A stretch of 55,193 bases of DNA from an uncultured Prevotella sp. (GTDB taxonomy: Bacteria; Bacteroidota; Bacteroidia; Bacteroidales; Bacteroidaceae): assembly GCA_900318395.1 (NCBI GenBank), contig ONKL01000019.1:1-55193 (forward strand), given 5' to 3'. The notes under the pieces were generated by a model. It was not told the DNA's origin and ran no database searches. It was given only the letters and a program-made list of their open reading frames with translations. Positions within the stretch are counted from its first letter, which is position 1. Each line of letters begins with the position of its first letter. This document shows positions 20,409-28,279 of the stretch, piece by piece. Both the position numbers and the translations under genes were made by a program.

Positions 20409-22784
20409 TTATCTGATGGCGTAGAGGTAGCCGAGGAGGGCCATCTTGCCTCTCATGGTCTCGCGGGGTGTGAACTCACCGTTGACCCAGAAGTAGCGCT
20501 GGTTGAAATATGATTCCTGGCGAGGCCATGTGGTGGATACTTTTCCTTCTTCTACGCTCCACTCCGGATAGCAGTACTTGAGGATGACGCGGGCATCGCC
20601 GCCGTTGTGGCCTGGCGACCATGTCTCGGTGCCGTTGAAGGGTGTCTGTCCTGGATGGCTCTCAGGAGCACCATCGTTGCGCCCTGTGGTATAGCAGTCG
20701 GTGATATGGCGCTGCCCAAGGCCCGTCATCTCTACGATGTTACCCGGATTACGGCCCATGGCCCAGCTGGCTTCGGTGTACATGACGTGCTCAAGATCCC
20801 TCTTGGTAGCCTTGTCAGCCATGTAGTGGGCGAGCATGACGAGCTGCAGGTTCTGTGACACCTGCCAACGGCTGTCGTTGGCACTGCGGCGCGAGGGGCG
20901 CTGGGCCATGTTGGCGATGTTATACTCCAACGCCTGTGCATTGATGCTGGTCTTGAGGTTCTGATAGAGCGCTGTATGGTGGCGAGGGTGCGTACAGGTA
21001 AGGTAGGCTGCTGCCGCCCAGATCTGGCAATAAGGTATGAGCTCCTTGTTCTGCTCGTGCATGACACCCACACCGAAGAAGCCGTGACGACCCTTGCTGA
21101 AGAGGGGCGACTGTGCATCCTTGATCATGCTTTCCTGTGCAAAGATATCCTCCCAGGCCTTGTCGCCCGTGAGGTTATAGAGGTAGGCAGCTGCCTGCTG
21201 GCGGAAGTCGCGACCACGCATCTGCATGCTGCCGATGTCCTGCAGGTCGTCGAGCTGTGTCCACTCCTGTTTCTCTGCATAGCGGAAGGCCTTGATGGCC
21301 TCGTCGGTATAGTACTGGCGCAGTGAGTCGTTGCCCTGTAGGCGGAAGGCCTCGGCGATGATGGCACAGTTGGCGGCATTGGCCCATGCAGCCATCGTGG
21401 TACAGCCTGCCTGATACATGACGCTCCAGCCTGCATCGGGGTTGGTGACTCCCTGTGAATAACCTTCTCCATCGCGGATCGAGAGGAAGAAGTCTACCTC
21501 GTTACGGGCTTCGTCGATGATATCGGGGATGCCGTTGCCACTCTCGCGGATGCCAAGGTTATCGTCTGACAGACGGCCACCAGAGAGGATATAGGGCAGG
21601 AGCATGTCGTAGATGTTGCTCACATGTGCGAGATGGCGGTCCCAGTCGAAGGCATCAGAGTGACCACCTTTCACCTCGACGTTCACGGGGTTGCCAGGCA
21701 GGCGATGCTGCCAGAAGCGTGACTCGAGGGCTGGTTTGAAGTGAGGCTCGTCCCACACATCGGTATGCAGGTCGCGCCACTCCTGACAGAAGGGATGGAA
21801 GTCAGTCTTATAGACGGTGAGACCTTTGGGATCAGTCTCAGGGATAAACTGTGGCTGACGGGGAATAGGCCATACGTGCTCAGGATCCTTGGGCTCGCCT
21901 AAGCGCATGTAGTAATAGCCACGGACAGAGTAGCGGAAGGGCTGGTAGTAGACATCTGCCGCGATGTCGAAGTCCATCGAGCAGCCTACATCCTCCACTA
22001 CGAGACGGTAACGGCCAGGGGTGGTACCTCGGAAGTCGATGTTCCACACATCGGTACCTACGAGATTCTTGCCGCCTGCCTCCTGATCGGCAGCCGAAGC
22101 CTTCTTCCAGAACTTCACCTTGCCGACATTCTGCTTCTTCTTGGTATTGACATTATAGAGGTACACCTTGCTGCCTTCCCAACTGCTGTAGTCGCGCTGT
22201 CCGCCATCGCCCATCCACTGATAGAGGTCGGCGGCATGATCCTGTTCTGCAGGAGAATAGCCGATGATGTTGACGTGGATGGCCTCAGACTGCGCATTCC
22301 ATACATCGAAGCACACACTGGCTGACTCCTGATCGGCTCCGATGCCCTTGGGGATGCTCACGGTGTAGGTATAGCCCTGGCGCATGGCCTGTGGCAGTTG
22401 CAGGAAGAGCCAGTGGTCGTTCTCGCTGGTCAGCGTGTGATCGGTATTCATGGGCTTCGACTTGCGCCATACGTTGACAGGCTGTGCATCGGCAAAGGTC
22501 TTGTCGTCGCTGGAACTGATCTGCCAGAGGGCAACCTGACGGGCTACATCGCCATTGAGCCGCTCTCCGAAGACGAGCAGTGTGTCATCGCCTTCAGCGA
22601 AGGAATGGCCGAGGTAGGCGCTGGGACCTGTGCCGTTGTCGCGGTAATGCACCTCACCGTCGCGGAAATGGAGCATGAGGTACTGTTTGTCAATCACATG
22701 GATACCCAGAAAGCGGGTGGCATGGGCTGGAAGGACCGTGATCAGCATCAGTCCTGACAGCAGTGTGGTCATTAGTTTTCTCAT
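20409..22784 (-). CDS. GH9 endoglucanase-type glycoside hydrolase
   Basis: 791 residues. The signal peptide ends near VLPAHA/TRF. An N-terminal Ig-like domain (CelD_N type, about 150-290, ending VEDVGCSMDFDIAADVYY) leads into an (alpha/alpha)6 barrel. Landmarks are VKGGHSDAFDWDRH, DNLGIRESGNGIPDIIDEARNEVDF, the C-terminal MGRNPGNIVEMTGLGQRHI segment and a glutamate in WVNGEFTPRE as the expected proton donor. Family members hydrolyse beta-1,4-glucans, mixed-linkage glucan or glucomannan. It has its own minus-strand promoter (22829) and is not in the susC operon, but it lies beside the regulator and probably supplies the initial backbone cuts for the locus. Confidence 0.88.
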   Translation of the reverse strand: MRKLMTTLLSGLMLITVLPAHATRFLGIHVIDKQYLMLHFRDGEVHYRDNGTGPSAYLGHSFAEGDDTLLVFGERLNGDVARQVALWQISSSDDKTFADAQPVNVWRKSKPMNTDHTLTSENDHWLFLQLPQAMRQGYTYTVSIPKGIGADQESASVCFDVWNAQSEAIHVNIIGYSPAEQDHAADLYQWMGDGGQRDYSSWEGSKVYLYNVNTKKKQNVGKVKFWKKASAADQEAGGKNLVGTDVWNIDFRGTTPGRYRLVVEDVGCSMDFDIAADVYYQPFRYSVRGYYYMRLGEPKDPEHVWPIPRQPQFIPETDPKGLTVYKTDFHPFCQEWRDLHTDVWDEPHFKPALESRFWQHRLPGNPVNVEVKGGHSDAFDWDRHLAHVSNIYDMLLPYILSGGRLSDDNLGIRESGNGIPDIIDEARNEVDFFLSIRDGEGYSQGVTNPDAGWSVMYQAGCTTMAAWANAANCAIIAEAFRLQGNDSLRQYYTDEAIKAFRYAEKQEWTQLDDLQDIGSMQMRGRDFRQQAAAYLYNLTGDKAWEDIFAQESMIKDAQSPLFSKGRHGFFGVGVMHEQNKELIPYCQIWAAAAYLTCTHPRHHTALYQNLKTSINAQALEYNIANMAQRPSRRSANDSRWQVSQNLQLVMLAHYMADKATKRDLEHVMYTEASWAMGRNPGNIVEMTGLGQRHITDCYTTGRNDGAPESHPGQTPFNGTETWSPGHNGGDARVILKYCYPEWSVEEGKVSTTWPRQESYFNQRYFWVNGEFTPRETMRGKMALLGYLYAIR

Positions 22785-22828
22785 TGTTGTATATCAGTTT
22801 AATTTACGTTCAGTAATAGTCAGGCGCT

Positions 22829-22837
22829 ACAAAGGTA
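22829..22837 (-). promoter_or_regulatory. Promoter of the GH9 gene
   Basis: TACCTTTGT on the minus strand, 45 bp before the GH9 ATG; one base off the usual final C. Confidence 0.55.
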
Positions 22838-22849
22838 CAACAAAGAAAT

Positions 22850-22905
22850 GAAAAGTGAACAACGAAAAGTGAAAAATTATGAATTATTAATTGTGGATTC
22901 TGAAT
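22850..22905 (+). repeat. Loose heptamer array between divergent promoters
   Basis: Eight consecutive 7-bp units resembling GAAAAGT, GAAAAAT, TATGAAT and TATTAAT fill the gap between the GH9 promoter and the promoter at 22913. The same 7-bp periodicity recurs at 26196, 30677 and 35677. Confidence 0.45.
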
Positions 22906-22912
22906 ATTTTCG

Positions 22913-22921
22913 TATCTTTGC
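22913..22921 (+). promoter_or_regulatory. Promoter of the phosphatase-cobamide operon
   Basis: TATCTTTGC, 31 bp before the ATG at 22952. No cobalamin-riboswitch-sized leader fits between them. Confidence 0.7.
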
Positions 22922-22951
22922 ACTCAGTAAACGATCAATCGACACCTGAAT

Positions 22952-24940
22952 ATGAAACAGACAAAACTTTGGACGCTCGTGATGATGCTCCTGCTCCTGC
23001 TCACAATGGCATGTGGGAACGGGGATCAGAAAGAGCAAAGCGTAGCAGCAGAGAAACTTTTGGAGCGTGCCCAGAAGGCAAATGACTATGAGCGGCTGAT
23101 GCAGTTGGCCGACAGTTTGGAGAAGGCGAGAGTGCTGACGGCTGAAAAGGCCTTCTACTGGCTGGGCTATGCCAGTGACAGACTGAACAAGAAGCGCATG
23201 GCAGAGTTCTACTGGAAAGCCTCGCTCGAGGCTGCAGAGAAGAATGGTAAGGATGCCGATATGGAAGCCTACGCCAAGAGCGCCAGCCGTCTGGCAAACC
23301 TGTTGACGGTGCGTGGCGACTACGAGGGCGTCCTGAAGGGAGCCATTCCGGCTGCCCTCAAGCAGGAGGAGCTGAAGTGCGACACCACCAGCGATTACGT
23401 GAACCTGCTGATCTATATCGGCTGTTGCCAGGCAGGTCTCGGACAGACAAGCGATTCTACAAGCGATGGCTTCGAGCGTGCCTACCATAAGCACCTGGAA
23501 TCCATCGAGAACCACCGTTCAGATGCATCGTATAAGAACGCCATCGCCGGACTGATCAATATCTCTTATGCCTGTCTGACCATCAAGAAATATCAGGAGG
23601 CACAGAAGTGGATTGAGCGTTTCGGCGAGTTGCTCAAGGATTATGAGCAGCGCCCTGATCATAGTATCATCTATACCGACAAGCAGGTGGCGCGCTTTAA
23701 TATCTATCAGGCTCTGGCCTACGAGGGACTGGAAAAGAAAGAGGAGGCTGCCAAGGCCTTCGATGCCTTCCTGACCACCGAATACAGCAAGACCCCTGAG
23801 GGACGTATCGCAGCCAACGAATACCTGATGGCTGCCCAGCGATGGGACGAGGCTGCCAACAACTACCGCAGTCTGGACGCGCTGATGGGAGAGGGCTCGA
23901 CCAACACGATGATGGACGATATCGAGAACCTCCTGCTGAAGAAGTATCAGGCAAACCTCATTGCAGGTCGGAAGGATTCGGCGATGGCTGTGAGCAAGGC
24001 TATCAGCGACTTGCTGGAGCCTGCCTTCAAACAGATGAGGCAGCTCGACAAAGAAGAGCAGGCCACCATTGTGGCAAACGTAGAGAGACTGTCGGAGCAG
24101 CAGGCACAGCTCGAGAGCAGGAACCGTCTTACCTGGTATGTTCTCTTCGCCCTGCTCTTCCTCGTATTCATCGGCTATATCATGTACCGCCGCTACGTAG
24201 GTCATCAGCTGATGGTGGCACACCGCCAGCTGAAGGAGGCATACAATCAGGTGGAGGCGAATACGGCTACCAAGGAGCGCACAGCCCTGGAGCAGGAGAT
24301 AGCAGGCAGCATCCAGCAGACCCTGCTGCCCACAACCTTGCCTCGACGTAAGGATGTGCAGGCATTTGCTACGGTGATACCTGGCAAGATGCAGGGAAGT
24401 GGCCTCTGCGACACGATGATTCGCGACGAGAAGTTGTACTTCTTTGCAGCTGACGCTGTGGGCGAGGGTGCCCAGGCATCGGCACTGACGGCTATCATGA
24501 AGGCGCAGTTCCGTATGGCTGCAGCCTATGAAGAGGAACCCGAGAACATCATAACCACCATGAAGGCGGCTTACGACAAGGTTGTGAAGTGCTTCGTTGG
24601 TGTGCTCGATCTGGCTACTGGCAGTCTGAAAATCAGTCAGGAGGACTATCACCTGCCACTGGTGATGAATGAGGATGTGAAGCGTCTGACAGATGAGGAA
24701 CACCTGCAGTCAGGCAGTCTGATTCTTCTCTATACCGATGGTCTGACCAACGCTGTGAATGGCGAGGGTAAGAAGTTCGGTGAGAAGCGGATGATGGGCG
24801 AGGCGCTGCAGGCAGTGAAAATAAATGCCGCACCAAAGCCGTTTGTCGACACCATGACGGAGGCCGTGAAGCGCTTTACTGGTGATATAGCGCAGCAAGA
24901 CGACATCATCATGCTCGCCATCAGATATACAAAAGGCTAA
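22952..24940 (+). CDS. TPR lipoprotein with SpoIIE/RsbU-type phosphatase domain
   Basis: 662 residues: a lipobox (LTMAC, C21), a TPR-rich periplasmic region (about 30-385), one transmembrane helix (WYVLFALLFLVFIGYIMYRRY, about 393-413), a coiled linker (QLKEAYNQVEANTATKERTALE) and a PP2C-like SpoIIE domain. The domain keeps IQQTLLPTTLP, AADAVGEGAQASAL, YTDGLTNAVN and QQDDIIMLAIRY. The usual metal-binding GGDxYD is replaced by QGSGLCDTM, so one manganese ligand may be lost. It would signal from the periplasm to a cytoplasmic phosphoprotein. It ends 3 bp before cobB and is probably co-transcribed with the cobamide genes. Substrate and trigger are unknown. Confidence 0.82.
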   Translation: MKQTKLWTLVMMLLLLLTMACGNGDQKEQSVAAEKLLERAQKANDYERLMQLADSLEKARVLTAEKAFYWLGYASDRLNKKRMAEFYWKASLEAAEKNGKDADMEAYAKSASRLANLLTVRGDYEGVLKGAIPAALKQEELKCDTTSDYVNLLIYIGCCQAGLGQTSDSTSDGFERAYHKHLESIENHRSDASYKNAIAGLINISYACLTIKKYQEAQKWIERFGELLKDYEQRPDHSIIYTDKQVARFNIYQALAYEGLEKKEEAAKAFDAFLTTEYSKTPEGRIAANEYLMAAQRWDEAANNYRSLDALMGEGSTNTMMDDIENLLLKKYQANLIAGRKDSAMAVSKAISDLLEPAFKQMRQLDKEEQATIVANVERLSEQQAQLESRNRLTWYVLFALLFLVFIGYIMYRRYVGHQLMVAHRQLKEAYNQVEANTATKERTALEQEIAGSIQQTLLPTTLPRRKDVQAFATVIPGKMQGSGLCDTMIRDEKLYFFAADAVGEGAQASALTAIMKAQFRMAAAYEEEPENIITTMKAAYDKVVKCFVGVLDLATGSLKISQEDYHLPLVMNEDVKRLTDEEHLQSGSLILLYTDGLTNAVNGEGKKFGEKRMMGEALQAVKINAAPKPFVDTMTEAVKRFTGDIAQQDDIIMLAIRYTKG

Positions 24941-24943
24941 GGC

Positions 24944-26209
24944 ATGAAGGCAGCATTCATGATGGCGGCTCCTACCAGCGGCTCAGGCAAGACGACGATT
25001 GCCCGTGGCCTGATGGCGCTGTATGCAAGGAAAGGCTATCGTGTGCAACCCTTCAAGTGCGGCCCCGATTATATTGATACGAAATTCCACGAGGCGGTGT
25101 GCGGGCATCCCAGCATCAACCTTGATACCTTCATGGCTACGAAGGCGCATGTGGTCAGCCTCTTCTGCCGTTACAGCGCAGAGGCTGATGTGGCCATCGT
25201 AGAGGGTATGATGGGACTTTTCGACGGCTACGACCGCGACAAAGGCTCATCGGCAGAGATTGCCCAGACACTGGATATCCCTGTGGTGCTGATTGTCGAT
25301 GCCAAATCGGCTGCCTACTCGATGGCGCCGTTGATATCAGGATTCGTGAACTTCCGAAAAGATATCCGTTTCGCGGGTGTCATATTTAATAAGGTGGGGT
25401 CTTCACGGCATTACCAGATGTTACAACAGGTGTGCGACGACCTGGGCATCGCCTGTCTGGGATACCTGCCCAAGGATGCAGCCCTCGAACAAGGCTCGCG
25501 CTACTTGGGGCTCGATTTCTCGGAAAAGACAGAGAACAACCGCCTTTTAGAACTGTTGGAAACCCATGTCGATTGGCAGACCCTACTCCAGTCTTGTATT
25601 CCCACGGTGGGAAATCATTCTTCCCACGGTGGGAACAATATCTTCCCAAGGAGGGAAAAGTCAGTCCTGATCGCCCGTAATGCCGAGAGCTTCTCTTTCC
25701 TCTATCAGGAAACCATCGACAGTTATGCCGATGTCAGGTTTTTCGACCCTGAGACGGAGGTTCCCGATTTCAGCGGCGTCGATCTCCTGCTGTTGCCTGG
25801 GGGCTATCCTGAGAAGCATCTTGAGGCTCTGGTCAAGGCTGAGGCCACGCGGCAGGCTATCAGGGATTATGCCGAGCGTGGCGGTAGGGTTGAGGCCGAG
25901 TGTGGCGGTATGATGTATCTCTGTCAGGCAATAGTCACTGACGAGGGGTCTTATCCGATGTGTGGTGTGCTGCCTTATACCATTACGGCACGGCAGGCAG
26001 ATCGCAGACTCTCGCTGGGTTATCGCCTTTTTGAGCTCGATGGCAAGGAATATCGGGGTCATGAGTTCCATTATACCCAGTTTTTGGGCGACGTGCCCGA
26101 AAGTGTCGCGCAGGTCTATAATGCCAAGGGTGAACCTGTGGCCACGCCTGTATTCAGATATCAGAATGTCTTAGCAAGCTATACGCACCTTTATGGAGTT
26201 AAGAGTTAA
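24944..26209 (+). CDS. cobB: Cobyrinate a,c-diamide synthase
   Basis: 421 residues (CbiA/CobB). ATP- and glutamine-dependent amidation of the a and c carboxylates of (hydrogeno)cobyrinate. The N-terminal dethiobiotin-synthetase-like domain has the P-loop PTSGSGKTT and KCGPDYIDTKFH. The C-terminal class I amidotransferase domain has LLLLPGGYPE and the nucleophile cysteine in AECGGMMYLCQ. Whether it is the anaerobic (CbiA) or aerobic (CobB) form cannot be told here. The linker, residues about 219-238, is encoded by three 22-bp palindromic units (25599-25657), which is unusual. Its last codons and stop come from a heptamer repeat (26196-26244) shared with the start of cobQ. Confidence 0.94.
   Translation: MKAAFMMAAPTSGSGKTTIARGLMALYARKGYRVQPFKCGPDYIDTKFHEAVCGHPSINLDTFMATKAHVVSLFCRYSAEADVAIVEGMMGLFDGYDRDKGSSAEIAQTLDIPVVLIVDAKSAAYSMAPLISGFVNFRKDIRFAGVIFNKVGSSRHYQMLQQVCDDLGIACLGYLPKDAALEQGSRYLGLDFSEKTENNRLLELLETHVDWQTLLQSCIPTVGNHSSHGGNNIFPRREKSVLIARNAESFSFLYQETIDSYADVRFFDPETEVPDFSGVDLLLLPGGYPEKHLEALVKAEATRQAIRDYAERGGRVEAECGGMMYLCQAIVTDEGSYPMCGVLPYTITARQADRRLSLGYRLFELDGKEYRGHEFHYTQFLGDVPESVAQVYNAKGEPVATPVFRYQNVLASYTHLYGVKS
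25599..25664 (+). repeat. Three 22-bp palindromic units inside cobB
   Basis: TTCCCACGGTGGGAA at 25599-25613 and 25621-25635, and TTCCCAAGGAGGGAA at 25643-25657, each followed by 7 bp of unrelated sequence. The period is exactly 22 bp. Each 15-mer has 7-bp inverted arms; the third carries changes in the centre of the arms. Confidence 0.8.
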
Positions 26210-26244
26210 GAATTAAGAGTTAAGAAATAGGAGTGAAGAGTGAG
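26196..26244 (+). repeat. Heptamer array spanning cobB stop and cobQ start
   Basis: Seven consecutive 7-bp units (GAGTTAA three times, GAATTAA, GAAATAG, GAGTGAA, GAGTGAG). The cobB stop (26207-26209) and the GTG of cobQ (26233) both lie inside it. Confidence 0.8.
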
Positions 26245-27729
26245 AAGTTACATCCTTTGATGTTCGCGGGAACGGGTAGCGATGTTGGTAAGAGCATCGT
26301 CGCTGCGGCCTTCTGTCGTATCTTCCGACAGGACGGCTACCACCCTGCACCCTTCAAGGCACAAAATATGGCGCTCAACTCCTATGCTACGCCTGAGGGG
26401 CTGGAGATAGGGCGCGCCCAGGCTGTTCAGGCTGAGGCTGCGGGCATCGCCTGTCATACGGATATGAACCCCCTGCTGCTGAAGCCTCAGAGCGATCATA
26501 CCTCACAGGTGGTGCTCAACGGCAAGCCCATCGGCAGCAAGAACGCCTATGATTATTGGCGGCGCGGTGCCTCCGACATTGATTTCAGGCGTGAGGCGTG
26601 CGATGCCTTCGACCGTCTGGCAGCCCGCTATAACCCCATCGTGATGGAAGGGGCAGGCAGCATCTCGGAGATCAATCTCAGGGATACCGACCTCGTGAAC
26701 CTCCCGATGGCGCGCCATGCGAAGGCAGATGTCATCCTTGTGGGCGATATCGATCGTGGGGGTGTCTTCGCCTCCGTCTATGGCAGCATCGCCCTGCAAA
26801 CACCCGAAGACCGCCAGCTCATCAAGGGCATCATCATCAATAAGTTCCGTGGCGACCTGCGACTCTTCGAGGAGGGCAGGCGGATGCTCGAGGATATCTG
26901 CGGTGTTCCCGTGCTGGGCATCATCCCTTATTTCAAGGATATCCATATCGAGGAGGAAGACAGTGTGGCACTCGCTCAGAAGTCTATGCAGCTGGAGCGT
27001 GGTAAGGTGAACATCGCCGTAGTGATGCTGCAGCACCTCTCGAACTATACCGACTTCGATGCCCTTGAGCAGGATCCGCGCGTACATCTATTCTATACCA
27101 ACAATGTCGAGGATATCCGCAAGGCAGATATCATCATCCTTCCAGGATCGAAGTCTACACTCCACGATCTCTATGAGCTGCGGCGCAACGGGGTGGCACA
27201 GGCCATCGTGAGAGCCCATCGCGAGGGTGCCTCCGTGCTCGGCATCTGTGGCGGTTATCAGCTGATGGGGGTAGAGGTGTGCGATCCTGATCATGTGGAG
27301 GGCGACATCGAGCGCCTGCCTGGACTCGGACTCCTGCCTGTAGCCACCACGATGAGTGGCGAGAAACTGACGCGTCAGGTCACTTTCCGCCCGTCGTGGG
27401 GCGGCGACGAGATGCATGGCTACGAGATCCACATGGGCGAGACCCGTCCCTTCGGCGAGGCGAAGGCTGCGCCACTGGCAATGATCAGCGGCGGCAGGGC
27501 AGATGGCTATCTGGTCGATAATAAGTGTATGGGCACTTATATCCACGGCATCCTCGACAACAGTGCCTTCGTCGACTTCCTCCTGCAGCCTTATGCGGAT
27601 AAGATACAGCAGGCAGATCAGCCCTTCGACTATCAGGCATATAAGGAAGAACAATACGACCGCTTGGCAGATCATGTGCGCCGCCATGTCGATATAGAAC
27701 GCATCTACAAAATACTCACCCAACAATGA
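26233..27729 (+). CDS. cobQ: Cobyric acid synthase
   Basis: 498 residues (CobQ/CbiP): amidates the b, d, e and g side chains of adenosylcobyrinate diamide. The P-loop FAGTGSDVGKS, the metal/ATP segment FKAQNMALNSY and the C-terminal amidotransferase (nucleophile cysteine in LGICGGYQLMG, histidine in TYIHGILDN) are all present at normal length. The GTG at 26233 was chosen because the only later ATG (26260) lies within the conserved PLMFAGTG start. AGGAG at 26229-26233 could serve as ribosome-binding signal. Initiation occurs inside the heptamer repeat, so its translation may vary with repeat number. Its stop overlaps the ATG of cobU by 4 bp. Confidence 0.94.
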   Translation: MKSEKLHPLMFAGTGSDVGKSIVAAAFCRIFRQDGYHPAPFKAQNMALNSYATPEGLEIGRAQAVQAEAAGIACHTDMNPLLLKPQSDHTSQVVLNGKPIGSKNAYDYWRRGASDIDFRREACDAFDRLAARYNPIVMEGAGSISEINLRDTDLVNLPMARHAKADVILVGDIDRGGVFASVYGSIALQTPEDRQLIKGIIINKFRGDLRLFEEGRRMLEDICGVPVLGIIPYFKDIHIEEEDSVALAQKSMQLERGKVNIAVVMLQHLSNYTDFDALEQDPRVHLFYTNNVEDIRKADIIILPGSKSTLHDLYELRRNGVAQAIVRAHREGASVLGICGGYQLMGVEVCDPDHVEGDIERLPGLGLLPVATTMSGEKLTRQVTFRPSWGGDEMHGYEIHMGETRPFGEAKAAPLAMISGGRADGYLVDNKCMGTYIHGILDNSAFVDFLLQPYADKIQQADQPFDYQAYKEEQYDRLADHVRRHVDIERIYKILTQQ

Positions 27730-28244
27730 CACGCAGAATCATACTGATAACAGGCGGACAGCGCTCTGGCAAGAGCGAAGAGGCAGAGCGCCTCGCCCTG
27801 AGTCTCGCTGCCAATCCCGTCTATCTGGCTACGGCTCATGTCTGGGACGATGAGTTCCGTCAGCGCGTGCGCCTCCATCAGGAGCGCCGAGGACCGCAGT
27901 GGACGAACATCGAGGAGGAGAAAGCACTGAGCCGTCATGATGTCAGTGGGCGTGTGGTGGTCATCGACTGCGTCACGTTGTGGCTGACCAATTATTTCTT
28001 TGAGGCTGAGGGTGCCGATGTGAAGGATATTCTCGCTCTAGTTAAGGCCGAGTTCGACCGTTTTACGGCCCAGGAAGCCACGTTTATCTTCGTGACCAAC
28101 GAGATCGGCTGTGGTGGTGTCAGCGAGAATGCGCTCCAGCGGCGGTTTACGGATCTGCAAGGTTGGATGAATCAGTACATCGCCCAACAAGCTGATGAGG
28201 TCGTTCTCATGGTCTCTGGCATACCAGTAAAGGTAAAAAGTTAA
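27726..28244 (+). CDS. cobU: Adenosylcobinamide kinase / adenosylcobinamide-phosphate guanylyltransferase
   Basis: 172 residues (CobU/CobP). It phosphorylates adenosylcobinamide, then transfers GMP to make AdoCbi-GDP, the precursor of nucleotide-loop assembly. The P-loop is ITGGQRSGKSEEAER. VYLATAHVWDDEFRQRVRLH holds the family's guanylate-acceptor histidine region, and VIDCVTLWLTNYF and FVTNEIGCGGVSEN complete the signature. The start overlaps the cobQ stop (ATGA), implying coupled translation. The downstream 35-bp gap to cobT contains an interspersed repeat. Confidence 0.93.
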   Translation: MTRRIILITGGQRSGKSEEAERLALSLAANPVYLATAHVWDDEFRQRVRLHQERRGPQWTNIEEEKALSRHDVSGRVVVIDCVTLWLTNYFFEAEGADVKDILALVKAEFDRFTAQEATFIFVTNEIGCGGVSENALQRRFTDLQGWMNQYIAQQADEVVLMVSGIPVKVKS

Positions 28245-28250
28245 ATGAAG

Positions 28251-28275
28251 CCGTGTAAATCAGTGTAATCCGTGC
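28251..28275 (+). repeat. Interspersed repeat, copy 1
   Basis: A 25-bp sequence built of GTGTAA and CCGTG words. It matches, on the opposite strand and with one difference, the copy at 30404-30429. Confidence 0.7.
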
Positions 28276-28279
28276 CAAA

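Noticed and set aside
22785-22951. Cobalamin riboswitch upstream of the cobamide operon
   Set aside because: The leader after the promoter at 22913 is about 30 nt and no B12-box-like sequence was seen.
23519-24703. 394-codon minus-strand frame opposite the phosphatase gene
   Set aside because: Shadow of a gene with full TPR and SpoIIE features; its own residues show no domain.
25599-25664. Palindromic triple repeat as a mini CRISPR array
   Set aside because: Units of 15 bp with 7-bp spacers are far too short, and no cas gene is present.
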